Of a DNA stretch of 64,000 nt, positions 1 through 13,235 are shown in pieces. The number at the start of each line of letters is the position of its first letter. Position 1 is the stretch's first letter. Made by a program: the position numbers and the translations under genes. The DNA comes from Larix kaempferi (taxonomy: Eukaryota; Streptophyta; Pinopsida; Pinales; Pinaceae): NCBI GenBank assembly GCA_027924585.1, contig BSBM01002121.1, forward strand, positions 62,001 through 126,000, read 5' to 3'. The notes beneath the pieces were generated by a model, which did no database searches, was not told the DNA's origin, and was given only the letters and a program-made list of their open reading frames with translations.

Positions 1-1902
1 GCTTACTTCCCCCGTTTTTTAAAATCACAGCTTCTAGAAGGTTTACATGATTTCTTAAAAAACAGCAGTTTTTAGAAAATGTGTTTTATTTCATAAATGG
101 AATCAACAGAGTATGCACATTCTACGTCATAACGACTTTCTATAGTTTATGCATGCGTCCGGAAATAAGAAAAGCTTACTTCCACCGTTTTTTAAAATCA
201 CAGCTTCTAGAAGGTTTACATGATTTCTTAAAAAACAGCAGTTTTTAGAAAATGTGTTTTATTTCATAAATGGAATCAACAAAGTATGCACATTCTACGT
301 CATAACGACTTTCTATAGTTTGCGCATTCGACCGGAAATAAGAAAAGCTTACTTCCACCGTTATTTAAAATCACAGCTTCTAGAAGGTTTACATGATTTC
401 GTAAAAAACACGACTTTTTAGAAAATGTGTTTTATTTTATAAATGGAATCTACAAAGTATGCACATTCTACGTCATAACGACTTTCTATAGTTTGCGCAT
501 GCGTCCGGAAATAAGAAAAGCTTACTTCCCCCGTTTTTTAAAATCACGGCTTCTAGAATGTTTACATGATTTCTTAAAAAACACGAGTCTTTAGAAAATG
601 TGTTTTATTTCATAAATGGAATCAACAAAGTATGCACATTCTACGTCATAACGACTTTCTATAGTTTGCGCATGCGTCCGGAAATAAGAAAAGCTTACTT
701 CCACCGTTTTTTAAAATCACAGCTTCTAGAAGGTTTACATGATTTCTTAAAAAACAGGAGTTTTTAGAAAATGTGTTTTATTTCATAAATGGAATCAACA
801 AAGTATGCACATTCTACGTCATAACGACTTTGTATAATTTGCGCATGCGTTTGGAAATAAGAAAAGCTTACTTCTCCCATTTTTTAAAATCACAGCTTCT
901 AGAAGGTTTACATGATTTCGTAAAAAACACGAGTTTTTAGAAAATTTGCTTTATTTCATAAATAGAATCAACAAAGTATGCACATTCTACGATATAATGA
1001 CTTTCTATACTTTGCGCATGCGTCCGGAAATAAGAAAAGCTTACTTCCACCGTTTTTTAAAATCACAGCTTCTAGAAGGTTTACATTATTTCGTAAAAAA
1101 CACGAGTTTTTAGAAAATGTGTTTTATTCCATAAATAGAATCAACAAAGTATGCACATTCTACGTCATAACAACTTTCTATAGTTTGCGCATGCGTCCGG
1201 AAATAAGAAAAGCTTACTTCCACCGTTTTTTAAAATCACAGCTTCTAGAAGGTTTACATGATTTCGTAAAAAACACGGGTTTTTAGAAAATGTGTTTTAT
1301 TTCATCAATGGAATCTACAAAGTATGCAAATTCTACGTCATAACGAATTTCTATAGTTTTCGCATGCGTCCGGAAATAAAAAAAGCTTACTTCCACCTTT
1401 TTTTAAAATCACAGCTTCTAGAAGGTTTACATGATTTCATAAAAAACACGATTTTTTAAAAAATGTGTTTTATTTCATAAATGGAATCAACAAAGTATGC
1501 ACATTCTACGTCATAATGACTTTCTATAGTTTGCGCATGCGTCCGGAAATAAGAAAAGCTTAATCAACCGTTTTTTAAAATCACAGCTTCTAGAAGGTTT
1601 ACATGATTTCGTAAAAAACACGAGTTTTCAGAAAATTTGTTTTATTTCATAAATGGAATCTACAAAGTATGCACATTCCACGACATAACGACATTCTACA
1701 GTTTGCGCATGCGTCCGGAAATAAGAAAAGCTTACTTCCACCGTTTTTTAAAATCACAGCTTCTAGAAGGTTTACATGATTTCGTAAAAAACACGAGTTT
1801 TTAGAAAATGTGTTTTATTTCATAAATGGAATCTATAAAGTATGCACATTCTACATCATAACGACTTTCTATATTTTACGCATGTGTCCGGAAATAAGAA
1901 AA
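1..1902 (+). repeat. Diverse single monomers, no clear HOR
   Basis: Eleven monomers that differ individually, mixing CCACCG and CCCCCG and TTTCGT and TTTCTT types. The first two carry a private ACAGCAG change in place of ACACGAG. The monomer starting at 1558 begins GCTTAATCAACCG, one base shorter than usual (172 bp), a marker type that recurs at 4418, 7531, 8741, 11679 and 13927. Open frames here are chance frames in repeat DNA. Confidence 0.85.
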
Positions 1903-3285
1903 GCTTACTTCCACTGTTTTTCAAAATCACAGGTTCTAGAAGGTTTAAATGATTTCGTAAAAAATACGAGTTTTTAGAAAATGTTCTTTATTTCATAAAT
2001 GGAATCTACAAAGTATGCACATTCTACTTCATAACAACTTTCTATAGTTTGCGCATGCATCCGGAAATAAGAAAAGCTTAGTTCCCCCGTTTTTTAAAAT
2101 CACAGCTTCTAAAAGGTTTACATGATTTCTTAAAAAAAATGAGTTTTTAGAAAATTTGTTTTATTTCATAAATGGAATCAACAAAGTATGCACATTCTAC
2201 GTCGTAACGACTTTCTATAGTTTGCGCATGCGTCCGGAAATAAGAAAAGCTTACTTCCACCGTTATTTAAAATCACGGCTTCTAGAAGGTTTACATGATT
2301 TCTTAAAAAACAAGAGTTTTTAGAAAATTTGTTTTATTTCATAAATGGAATATACAAAGTATGCACATTATACGTCATAATGACTTTCTATAGTTTGCGC
2401 ATGCGTCCGGAAATAAGAAAAGCTTAGTTCCCCCGTTTTTTAAAATCACGGCTTCTAGAAGGTTTACATGATTTCTTAAAAAACAAGAGTTTTTAGAAAA
2501 TTTGTTTTATTTCATAAATGGAATCAACAAAGTATGCACTTTCTACATCGTAACGACTTTCTATAGTTTTCGCATGCGTCCGGAAATAAGAAAAGCTTAC
2601 TTCCACCGTTTTTTAAAATCACAGCTTCCGGAAGGTTTACATGATTTCGTAAAAAATACGAGTTTTTAGAAAATATTCTTTATTTCATAAATGGAATCTA
2701 CAAAGTATGCACATGCTACGTCATAACGACTTTCTATAGTTTGCGCATGTGTCCGGAAATAAGAAAAGCTTAGTTCCCCCGTTTTTTAAAATCACAGCTT
2801 CTAAAAGGTTTACATGATTTCTTAAAAAAAATGAGTTTTTAGAAAATTTGTTTTATTTCATAAATGGAATCAACAAAGTATGCACATTCTACGTCGTAAC
2901 GACTTTCTATAGTTTGCGCATGCGTCCGGAAATAAGAAAAGCTTACTTCCACCGTTTTTTAAAATCACAGCTTCTGGAAGGTTTACATGATTTCAAAAAA
3001 AACACGAGTTTTTAGAAAATGTGTTTTATTTCATAAATGGAATCAACAAAGTATGCACATTCTACGTCTTAACGACTTTCATGGGTTTCTGCATGCGTTT
3101 GGAAATAAGAAAAGCTTACTTCCCCGTTTTTTAAAATCACAGCTTCTAGAAGGTTTACATGATTTCTTAAAAAACAGGAGTTTTTAGAAAATGTGTTTTA
3201 TTTCATAAATGGAATCAACAAAGTATGCACATTCTACGTCATAACGACTTTCTATAGTTTGCGCATGCGTCCGGAAATAAGAAAA
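1903..3285 (+). repeat. 692-bp (4-mer) HOR, two diverged copies
   Basis: Monomers at 1903 and 2595 share AAATACGAG plus a TTCTTTATT variant. The following monomers at 2076 and 2768 share GCTTAGTTCC, CTTCTAAAAG and an AAAAAATGAG tract. The offset is exactly 692 = 4 x 173. The later monomers of each unit match less well. A related three-monomer string recurs at 4763-5281, so this variant set has been copied at least three times. Confidence 0.75.
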
Positions 3286-3552
3286 GCTTACTTCCACCAT
3301 TTTTTAAAATCAGAGCTTCTAGAAGGTTTACATGATTTCTTGAAAAACACGAGTTTTTAGAAAATGTGTTCTATTTCATAAATGGAATCAACAAAGTATG
3401 CACATTCTACGTCATAATGACTTTCTATAGTTTGCGCATGCGTTTGGAAATAAGAAAATTTGTTTTATTTCATAAATGGAATCTACAAAGTATGCACATT
3501 CTACGTCATAACGACTTTCTATAGTTTTCGCATGCGTCCGGAAATAAGAAAA
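3286..3552 (+). repeat. Full monomer fused to a 94-bp truncated monomer
   Basis: Monomer starts are 267 bp apart (173 + 94). At 3453-3459 the end of one monomer (TAAGAAAA) runs directly into TTTGTTTTATTT of the next, so 79 bp from GCTT to TTTTTAGAAAA is missing. The two ends share AGAAAA, a short direct repeat that could have mediated the deletion. I saw no other copy of this junction in the window. Confidence 0.9.
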
Positions 3553-5627
3553 GCTTGCTTCCACCGTTTTTTAAAATCACAGCTTCTAGAAGGTTTACAT
3601 GATTTTGTAAAAACCACGAGTTTTTAGAAAATGTGTTTTATTTCATAAATGGAATCTACAAAGTATGCACATTCTACGTCATAACGACTTTCTATAGTTT
3701 GCGCATGCGTCCGGAAATAAGAAAAGCTTACTTCCATCGTTTTTTAAAATCACAGCGTCTAGAAGGTTTACATGATTTCGTAAAAAACATGGGTTTTTAG
3801 AAAATGTGTTTTATTTCATAAATGGAATCTACAAAGTATGCACATTCTACGTCATAACGACTTTCTATAGTTTGCGCATGCGTCCGGAAATAAGAAAAGC
3901 TTACTTCCACCGTTTTTTAAAATCACAGCTTCTAGAAGGTTTACATGATTTCATAAAAAACATGAGTTTTTCGAAAATGTGTTTTATTTCATAAATGGAA
4001 TCAACAAAGTATGCACATTCTACGTCATAACGACTTTCTATACTTTGCACATGCATTTGGAAATAAGAAAAGCTTACTTGTCCCGTTTTTTAAAATCAGA
4101 GCTTCTAGAAGGTTTACATGATTTCTTAAAAAACACGAGTTTTTAGAAAATGTGCTTTATTTCATAAATAGAATCAACAAAGTATGCACATTCTACGTCA
4201 TAACGACTTTCTATATTTTGCGCATGCGTCCGGAAATAAGAAAAGCTTACTTCCACCGTTTTTTAAAATCGCAGCTTCTAGAAGGTTTACAAGATTTTGT
4301 AAAAAACACGAGTTTTTAGAAAATGTGTTTTATTTCATAAATAGAATCAACAAAGTATGCACATTCTACGTCATAACAACTTTATATAGTTTGTGCATGC
4401 GACTGCAAATAAGAAAAGCTTAATCAACCGTTTTTTAAAATCACAGCTTCTAGAAGGTTTACATGATTTCATAATAAACACGAGTTTTTAAAAAATGTGT
4501 TTTATTTCATAAATGGAATCAACAAAGTATGCACATTCTACGTCATAACGACATTCTATAGTTTGCGCATGCGTCCGGAAATAAGAAAAGCTTACTTCCA
4601 CCGTTTTTTAAAATCACAACTTCTAGAAGGTTTACATGATTTTGTAAAAAACACGAGTTTTTAGAAAATGTGTTTTATTTCATAAATGGAATCTACAAAG
4701 TATGCACATTCTACATAATAACGACTTTCTATAGTTTGCGCATGCGTCCGGAAATAAGAAAAGCTTACTTCCACCATTTTTTAAAATCACAGCTTCTAGA
4801 AGGTTTACATGATTTCGTAAAAAATACGAGATTTTAGAAAATGTTCTTTATTTCATAAATGGAATCTACAAAGTATGCACATTCTACATCATAACGACTT
4901 TCTATAGTTTGCGCATGCGTCCGGAAATAATAAAAGCTTAGTACCCCCGTTTTTTAAAATCACAACTTCTAAAAGGTTTACATGATTTCTTAAAAAACAC
5001 GAGTTTTTAGAAAATTGGTTTTATTTCATAAATGGAATCAACAAAGTATGCACATTCTACGTCGTAACGACTTTCTATAGTTTGCGCATGCGTCCGGAAA
5101 TAAGAAAAGCTTACTTCCACCATTTTTTAAAATCACAGCTTCTGGAAGGTTTACATGATTTCTAAAAAAACACGAGTTTTTAGAAAATGTGTTTTATTTC
5201 ATAAATGGAATCAACAAAGTATGCACATTTTACGTCATAACGACTTTCTATAGTTTGCGCATGTGTCCGGAAATAAGAAAAGCTTACTTCCCCTGTTTTT
5301 TAAAATCACAGCTTCTAAAAGGTTTACATGATTTCTTAAAAAACACGAGTTTTTAGAAAATTTGTTTTATTTCATAAATGGAATGAACAAAGTATGCACA
5401 TTCTACGTCGTAACGACTTTCTATAGTTTGCGCATGCTTCCGGAAATAAGAAAAGCTTACTTCCACCATTTTTTAAAATCACAGCTTCTAGAAGGTTTAC
5501 ATGATTTCTAAAAAAACACGAGTTTTTAGAAAATGTGTTTTATTTCATAAATGGAATCAACAAAGTATGCACATTCTACGTCTTAACGACTTTCTATAGT
5601 TTATGCATGCGTTTGGAAATAAGAAAA
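3553..5627 (+). repeat. Mixed monomers including a 172-bp GCTTAATCAA type
   Basis: About 12 monomers. The one starting at 4418 is the 172-bp GCTTAATCAACCG type, preceded by an unusual GACTGCAAAT end. 4763-5281 repeats the variant string of 2595-3113 at an offset of 2168 bp. Otherwise individual monomers are not arranged in a repeat unit I can define. Confidence 0.8.
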
Positions 5628-7011
5628 GTTTACTTCCCCCGTTTTTTAAAATCACATCTTCTAGAAGGTTTACATGATTTCTTAAAAAACACGAGTTTTT
5701 AGAAAATGTGTTTTATTTCATAAATGGAATCAACAAAGTATGCACATTCTACGTCATAATGACTTTCTATAGTTTGCGCATGCGTCCGGAAATAAGAAAA
5801 TCTTACTTCCACCGTTTTTTAAAATCACAGCTTCTAGAAGGTTTACATGATTTCGTAAAAAACATGACTTTTTAGAAAATGTGTTTTATTTGATTAAGTG
5901 AATCTACAAAGTATGCACATTCTAGGTCATAACGACTTTCTATAGTTTGCGCATGCGTCCGGAAATAAGAAAAGCTTACTTTCCCCGTTTTTTAAAATCA
6001 CAGCTTCTAGAAGGTTTACATGATTTCTTAAGAAACACGAGTTTTTAGAAAATGTGTTTTATTTCATAAATGGAATCAACAAAGTATGCACATTCTACGT
6101 CATAACGACTTTCTATAGTTTGCGCATGCGTCCGGAAATAAGAAAAGCTTACTTCCCCCGTTTTTTAAAATCACAGCTACTAGAAGGTTTGCATGATTTC
6201 TTTAAAAACACGAGTTTTTAGAAAATGTGTCTTATTTCATAAATGGAATCAACAAAGTATGCACATTCTACATCATAACGACCTTCTATAGTTTGCGCAT
6301 GCGTTTGGAAATAACAAAAGCTTACTTCCCCCGTTTTTTAAAATCACAGCTTCTAGAAGGTTTACATGATTTGTTAAAAAACACGAGTTTTTAGAAAATG
6401 TGTTTTATTTCATAAAAGGAATCAACAAATTATGCACATTCTACGTCATAACGACTTTCTATAGTTTGCGCAATGGTCCGGAAATAAGAAAAGCTTACTT
6501 CCACCGTTTTTTAAAATCACAGCTTCTAGAACGTTTACATGATTTCTTAAAAAACACGAGTTTTTAGAAAATGTGTTTTATTTCATAAATGGAATCAACA
6601 AAGTATGCACATTCTATGTCATAACGACTTTCTATAGTTTGCGCATGCGTTTGGAAATAAGAAAAGCTTACTTCCCCCGTTTTTTAAAATCACAGCTTCT
6701 AGAAGGTTTACATGATTTGTTAAAAAACACGAGTTTTTAGAAAATGTGTTTTATTTCATAAATGGAATCAACAAATTACGCACATTCTACGTCATAACGA
6801 CTTTCTATAGTTTGCGCAATTGTCCAGAAATAAGAAAAGCTTACTTCCACCGTTTTTTAAAATCACATCTTCTAGAAGGTTTACATGATTTCGTAAAAAA
6901 CACAAGTTTTTAGAAAATGTGTTTTATTTCATAAATGGAATCAACAAAGTATGCACATTCTACGTCTTAACGACTTTCTATAGTTTATGCATGCGTTTGG
7001 AAATAAGAAAA
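5628..7011 (+). repeat. HOR copy A, 8 monomers (1384 bp)
   Basis: Monomer types in order a-b-c'-e-f-g-f'-h: a = AGTTTACTTC start with CACATCTTC; b = TCTTACTTCC start with TTTGAT; e = AGCTACTAG; f = TTTGTTAAA with AAATTATG and CAATGGTCC; g = CTAGAACG; f' = AAATTACG with CAATTGTCC; h = CACATCTTC with CACAAG. It lacks the 172-bp d monomer of copies B and C. Starts are 5628, 5801, 5974, 6147, 6320, 6493, 6666 and 6839. Confidence 0.88.
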
Positions 7012-8221
7012 GTTTACTTCCCCCGTTTTTTAAAATCACATCTTCTAGAAGGTTTACATGATTTCTTAAAAAACACGAGTTTTTAGAAAATGTGTTTTAT
7101 TTCATAAATGGAATCAACAAAGTATGCACATTCTACGTCATAATGACTTTCTATAGTTTGCGCATGCGTCCGGAAATAAGAAAATCTTACTTCCACCGTT
7201 TTTTAAAATCACAGCTTCTAGAAGGTTTACATGATTTCGTAAAAAACATGACTTTTTAGAAAATGTGTTTTATTTGATAAATGGAATCTACAAAGTATGC
7301 ACATTCTAGGTCATAACGACTTTCTATAGTTTGCGCATGCGTCCGGAAATAAGAAAAGCTTACTTCCCCCGTTTTTTAAAATCACAGCTTTTAGAAGGTT
7401 TACATGATTTCCTAAAAAACACGAGTTTTTAGAAAATGTGTTTTATTTCATAAATAGAATCAACAAAGTATGCACATTCTACGTCATAACGACTTTATAT
7501 AGTTTGCGCATGCGTCCGGAAATAAGAAAGGCTTAATCAACCGTTTTTTAAAATCACAGCTTCTAGAAGGTTTACATGATTTCGTAAAAAACACGAGTTT
7601 TTAGAAAATGTGTTTTATTTCATAAATGGAATCAACAAAGTATGCACATTCTACGTCATAACGACTTTCTATAGTTTGCGCATGCGTCCGGAAATAAGAA
7701 AAGCTTACTTCCCCCATTTTTTAAAATCACAGCTACTAGAAGGTTTACATGATTTCTTTAAAAACACGAGTTTTTAGAAAATGTGTCTTATTTCATAAAT
7801 GGAATCAACAAAGTATGCACATTCTACATCATAACGACCTTCTATAGTTTGCGCATGCGTTTGGAAATAAGAAAAGCTTACTTCCCCCGTTTTTTAAAAT
7901 CACAGCTTCTAGAAGGTTTACATGATTTGTTAAAAAACACGAGTTTTTAGAAAATGTGTTTTATTTCATAAATGGAATCAACAAATTACGCACATTCTAC
8001 GTCATAACGACTTTCTATAGTTTGCGCAATTGTCCAGAAATAAGAAAAGCTTACTTCCACCGTTTTTTAAAATCACATCTTCTAGAAGGTTTACATGATT
8101 TCGTAAAAAACACAAGTTTTTAGAAAATGTGTTTTATTTCATAAATGGAATCAACAAAGTATGCACATTCTACGTCTTAACGACTTTCTATAGTTTATGC
8201 ATGCGTTTGGAAATAAGAAAA
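7012..8221 (+). repeat. HOR copy B, 7 monomers (1210 bp)
   Basis: Order a-b-c-d-e-f'-h, starts 7012, 7185, 7358, 7531, 7703, 7876, 8049. d is the 172-bp GCTTAATCAACCG monomer, which makes the unit 6 x 173 + 172 = 1210. Private variants of A and C (TTTTAGAAGG in c, AGCTACTAG in e) recur at matching positions. B lacks the g monomer and one f monomer. Confidence 0.9.
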
Positions 8222-9777
8222 GTTTACTTCCCCCGTTTTTTAAAATCACATCTTCTAGAAGGTTTACATGATTTCTTAAAAAACACGAGTTTTTAGAAAA
8301 TGTGTTTTATTTCATAAATGGAATCAACAAAGTATGCACATTCTACGTCATAATGACTTTCTATAGTTTGCGCATGCGTCCGGAAATAAGAAAATCTTAC
8401 TTCCACCGTTTTTTAAAATCACAGCTTCTAGAAGGTTTACATGATTTCGTAAAAAACATGACTTTTTAGAAAATGTGTTTTATTTGATAAATGGAATCTA
8501 CAAAGTATGCACATTCTAGGTCATAACGACTTTCTATAGTTTGCGCATGCGTCCGGAAATAAGAAAAGCTTACTTCCCCCGTTTTTTAAAATCACAGCTT
8601 TTAGAAGGTTTACATGATTTCCTAAAAAACACGAGTTTTTAGAAAATGTGTTTTATTTCATAAATAGAATCAACAAAGTATGCACATTCTACGTCATAAC
8701 GACTTTATATAGTTTGCGCATGCGTCCGGAAATAAGAAAGGCTTAATCAACCGTTTTTTAAAATCACAGCTTCTAGAAGGTTTACATGATTTCGTAAAAA
8801 ACACGAGTTTTTAGAAAATGTGTTTTATTTCATAAATGGAATCAACAAAGTATGCACATTCTACGTCATAACGACTTTCTATAGTTTGCGCATGCGTCCG
8901 GAAATAAGAAAAGCTTACTTCCCCCATTTTTTAAAATCACAGCTACTAGAAGGTTTACATGATTTCTTTAAAAACACGAGTTTTTAGAAAATGTGTCTTA
9001 TTTCATAAATGGAATCAACAAAGTATGCACATTCTACATCATAACGACCTTCTATAGTTTGCGCATGCGTTTGGAAATAAGAAAAGCTTACTTCCCCCGT
9101 TTTTTAAAATCACAGCTTCTAGAAGGTTTACATGATTTGTTAAAAAACACGAGTTTTTAGAAAATGTGTTTTATTTCATAAAAGGAATCAACAAATTATG
9201 CACATTCTACGTCATAACGACTTTCTATAGTTTGCGCAATGGTCCGGAAATAAGAAAAGCTTACTTCCACCGTTTTTTAAAATCACAGCTTCTAGAACGT
9301 TTACATGATTTCTTAAAAAACACGAGTTTTTAGAAAATGTGTTTTATTTCATAAATGGAATCAACAAAGTATGCACATTCTACGTCATAACGACTTTCTA
9401 TAGTTTGCGCATGCGTTTGGAAATAAGAAAAGCTTACTTCCCCCGTTTTTTAAAATCACAGCTTCTAGAAGGTTTACATGATTTGTTAAAAAACACGAGT
9501 TTTTAGAAAATGTGTTTTATTTCATAAATGGAATCAACAAATTATGCACATTCTACGTCATAACGACTTTCTATAGTTTGCGCAATCGTCCAGAAATGAG
9601 AAAAGCTTACTTCCACCGTTTTTTAAAATCACATCTTCTAGAAGGTTTACATGATTTCGTAAAAAACACAAGTTTTTAGAAAATGTGTTTTATTTCATAA
9701 ATGGAATCAACAAAGTATGCACATTCTACGTCATAACGAATTTCTATAGTTTGCGCATGCGTTTGGAAATAAGAAAA
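8222..9777 (+). repeat. HOR copy C, 9 monomers (1556 bp)
   Basis: Order a-b-c-d-e-f-g-f''-h, starts 8222, 8395, 8568, 8741, 8913, 9086, 9259, 9432, 9605. It combines the d monomer seen in B with the f-g-f pair seen in A. Its f/g part (AAAGGAATC, CAATGGTCC, CTAGAACG) matches A almost base for base, while its first five monomers match B. Confidence 0.9.
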
Positions 9778-10469
9778 GCTTACTTCCCCCGTTTTTTAAA
9801 ATCACAGCTTCTAGAAGGTTTACATGATTTCTTAAAAAACACGAGTTTTTAGAAAATGTGTTTTATTTCATAAATGGAATCAACAAATTATGCACATTCT
9901 ACGTCATAACGACTTTCTATAGTTTGCGCAATCGTCCGGAAATAAGAAAAGCTTTCTTCCACCGTTTTTTAAAATCACAGCTTCTAGAACGTTTACATGA
10001 TTTCTTAAAAAACACGAGTTTTTAGAAAATGTGTTTTATTTCATAAATGGAATCAACAAAGTATGCACATTCTACGTCATAACGACTTTCTATAGTTTGC
10101 GCATGCGTTTGGAAATAAGAAAAGCTTACTTCCCCCGTTTTTTAAAATCACAGCTTATAGAAGGTTTACATGATTTGTTAAAAAACACGAGTTTTTAGAA
10201 AATGTGTTTTATTTCATAAATGGAATCAACAAATTATGCACATTATACGTCATAACGACTTTCTATAGTTTGCGCAATCGTCCAGAAATAAGAAAAGCTT
10301 ACTTCCACCGTTTTTTAAAATCACATCTTCTAGAAGGTTTACATGATTTCGTAAAAAACACAAGTTTTTAGAAAATGTGTTTTATTTCATAAATGGAATC
10401 AACAAAGTATGCACATTCTACGTCATAACGAATTTCTATAGTTTGCGCATGCGTCCGGAAATAAGAAAA
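9778..10469 (+). repeat. 692-bp partial HOR copy (D)
   Basis: The g-f-h order of 9259-9777 is repeated at 9951, 10124 and 10297, exactly 692 bp later, after one extra monomer at 9778. The g copy starts GCTTTCTTCC and the f copy has CTTATAGAAG, so it is more diverged than A-C. The HOR pattern ends here. Confidence 0.8.
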
Positions 10470-10988
10470 GCTTACTTCCCCTGTTTTTTAAAATCACAGC
10501 TTCTAGAAGGTTTACATGATTTCTTAAAAAACACGAGTTTTTAGAAAATGTGTTTTATTTCATAAATGGAATGAACAAAGTATGCACATTCTACGTCATA
10601 ACAACTTTCTATAGTTTGCGCATGCGTTTGGAAATAAGAAAAGCTTACTTCCCCCGTTTTTTAAAATCACAGCTTCTAGAAGGTTTACATGATTTCTTAA
10701 AAAACATGAGTTTTTAGAAAATGTGTTTTATTTCATAAATAGAATCAACAAAGTATGCACATTCTACGTCATAACGACTTTCTATAGTTTGCGCATGCGT
10801 CCGGAAATAAGAAAAGCTTACTTTACCCATTTTTTAAAATCACGGCTTCTAGAAGGTTTACATGATTTCTTAAAAAACACGAGTTTTTAGAAAATGTGTT
10901 TTATTTCATAAATGGAATCAACAAAGTATGCACATTCTACGTCATAACGACTTTCTATAGTTTGCGCATGCGTTTGGAAATAAGAAAA
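10470..10988 (+). repeat. Three ordinary monomers
   Basis: Standard 173-bp monomers between two HOR domains, with TTTGGA and TCCGGA ends alternating. Nothing else is visible. Confidence 0.8.
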
Positions 10989-11850
10989 GCTTACTTCCTC
11001 CGTTTTTTAAAATCACAGCTTCTAGAAGGTTTACATGATTTCGTAAAAAACACAAGTTTTTAGAAAATGTGTTTTTTTTCATAAATGGAATCTACAAAGT
11101 ATGCACATTCTACGTCATAACGACTTTCTATAGTTTGCGCATGCATCCGTATATAAAAAAAGCTTACTTACATCGTTTTTTAAAATCACAGCTTCTAGGA
11201 GGTTTAATGATTTCATAAAAACACGAGTTTTTCGAAAATGTGTTTTATTTCATAAATGGAATCAACAAAGTATGCACATTCTACGTCATAACGACTTTCT
11301 ATACTTTGGGCATGCGTTTGGAAATAAGAAAAGCTTACTTGTCCCGTTTTTTAGAATCAGAGCTTCTAGAAGGTTTACATGATTTCTTAAAAAACACGAG
11401 TTTTTAGAAAATGTGCTTTATTTCATAAATAGAATCAACAAAGTATGCATATTCTACGTCATAACGACTTTCTATATTTTGCTCATGCGTCCGGAAATAA
11501 GAAAAGCTTACTTCCACCGTTTTTTAAAATCACAGCTTCTAGAAGGTTTACATGATTTCGTAAAAAACACGAGTTTTTAGAAAATGTGTTTTATTTCATA
11601 AATAGAATCAACAAAGTATGCACATTCTACGTCATAACGACTTTATCTAGTTTGCGCATGCATCCGGAAATAAGAAAAGCTTAATCAATCGTTTTTTAAA
11701 ATCGCAGCTTCTAGAAGGTTTACATGATTTCTTAAAAAACACGAGTTTTTAGAAAATTTGTTTTATTTCATAAATGGAATCAACAAAGTATGCACATTTT
11801 ACGTCATAACGACTTTCTATAGTTTGCGCATGCGTCCGGAAATAGGAAAA
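10989..11850 (+). repeat. Five-monomer block, copy 1 of a pair 2.25 kb apart
   Basis: Distinctive variants in order: TTCCTCCG start and GTTTTTTTTCAT; CATCCGTATATA end; TTACTTACATCG start; TACTTTGGGCATG; TTGTCCCG start; GCTTAATCAATCG (172-bp type). The same order occurs at 13236-14098. This copy has a 171-bp monomer at 11162 owing to small deletions (GGTTTAATGA, and one A fewer in the AAAAACACG tract). Confidence 0.85.
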
Positions 11851-13235
11851 GCTTACATCCCCCGTTTTTTAAAATCACAGCTTCTAAAAGGTTTACATGA
11901 TTTCTTAAAAAACACGAGTTTTTAGAAAATTTGTTTTATTTCATAAATGGAATCAACAAAGTATGCACATTCTACGTCGTAACTACTTTCTATAGTTTGC
12001 GCATGCGTCCGGAAATAAGAAAAGCTTACTTCCACCGTTTTTTAAAATCACAGCTTCTGGAAGGTTTACATGATTTCTAAAAAAACATGAGTTTTTAGAA
12101 AATGTGTTTTATTTCATAAATGGAATCAACAAAGTATGCACATTCTACGTCTTAACGACTTTCTATAGTTTATGCATGCGTTTGGAAATAAGAAAAGCTT
12201 ACTTCCACCGTTTTTTAAAATCACAGCTTCTAGAAGGTTTACATGATTTCTTAAAAAACACGAGTTTTTAGAAAATGTGTTTTATTTCATAAATGGAATG
12301 AACAAAGTATGCACATTCTACGTCATAATGAATTTCTATAGTTTGCCCATGCGTCCGGAAATAAGAAAAGCTTACTTCCCCCCGTTTTTTAAAATCACAG
12401 CTTCTAGAAGGTTTACATGATTTGTTAAAAAACACGAGTTTTTAGAAAATTTGTTTTATTTCATAAATGGAATCAACAAAGTATGCACATTCTACGTCGT
12501 AACGAATTTCTATAGTTTGCGCATGCGTCCGGAAATAAGAAAAGCTTACTTCCACCATTTTTTAAAATCACAGCTTCTGGAAGGTTTACATGATTTCTAA
12601 AAAAACATGAGTTTTTAGAAAATGTGTTTTATTTCATAAATGGAATCAACAAAGTATGCACATTCTACGTCTTAACGACTTTCTATAGTTTATGCATGCG
12701 TTTGGAAATAAGAAAAGCTTACTTCCACCGTTTTTTAAAATCACAGCTTCTAGAAGGTTTACATGATTTCTTAAAAAACACGAGTTTTTAGAAAATGTGT
12801 TTTATTTCATAAATGGAATCAACAAAGTATGCACATTCTAGGTTATAACGACTTTCTATAGTTTGCGCATGCGTCCGGAAATAAGAAAAATTTACTTCCC
12901 CCGTTTTTTAAAATCACAGCTTCTAGAAGGTTTACATGATTTCTTAAAAGACACGAGTTTTTAGAAAATGTGTTTTATTTCATAAATGGAATCAACAAAG
13001 TATGCACATTCTACGTCATAACGACTTTCTATAGGTTGCGCATGCGTTTGGAAATAAGAAAAGCTTACTTCCCCCGTTTTTTAAAATCACAGCTTCTAGA
13101 AGGTTTACATGATTTGTTAAAAAACACCAGTTTTTAGAAAATGTGTTTTATTTCATAAATGGAATCAACAAATTATGCACATTCTACGTCATAACGACTT
13201 TCTATAGTTTGCGCATGCGTTTGGAAATAAGAAAA
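11851..13235 (+). repeat. Mixed monomers with a 520-bp local repeat
   Basis: Monomers at 12024 and 12544 share CTTCTGGAAG, a TTTCTAAAAAAAC tract, ACATGAG, GTCTTAACG and TTTATGCATGCG. The 520-bp spacing is three monomers plus one extra C in the CCCCCCG run near 12375. A similar monomer occurs near 14630. The rest are ordinary variants. Confidence 0.75.

Noticed and set aside
123-129. TACGTCA as a functional CRE/bZIP site
   Set aside because: It is a seven-base match present in most monomers, expected to occur by chance in a repeat of this length, and often changed to TATGTCA or TACATCA without any sign of selection.
130-173. CENP-B box in the TTCGTCCGGAAATAAG form of some monomers
   Set aside because: It begins like the human box (TTCG..GGAA) but has an extra base and lacks the CGGG end, and most monomers have ATGCG instead of ATTCG. 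The resemblance is partial and probably chance.
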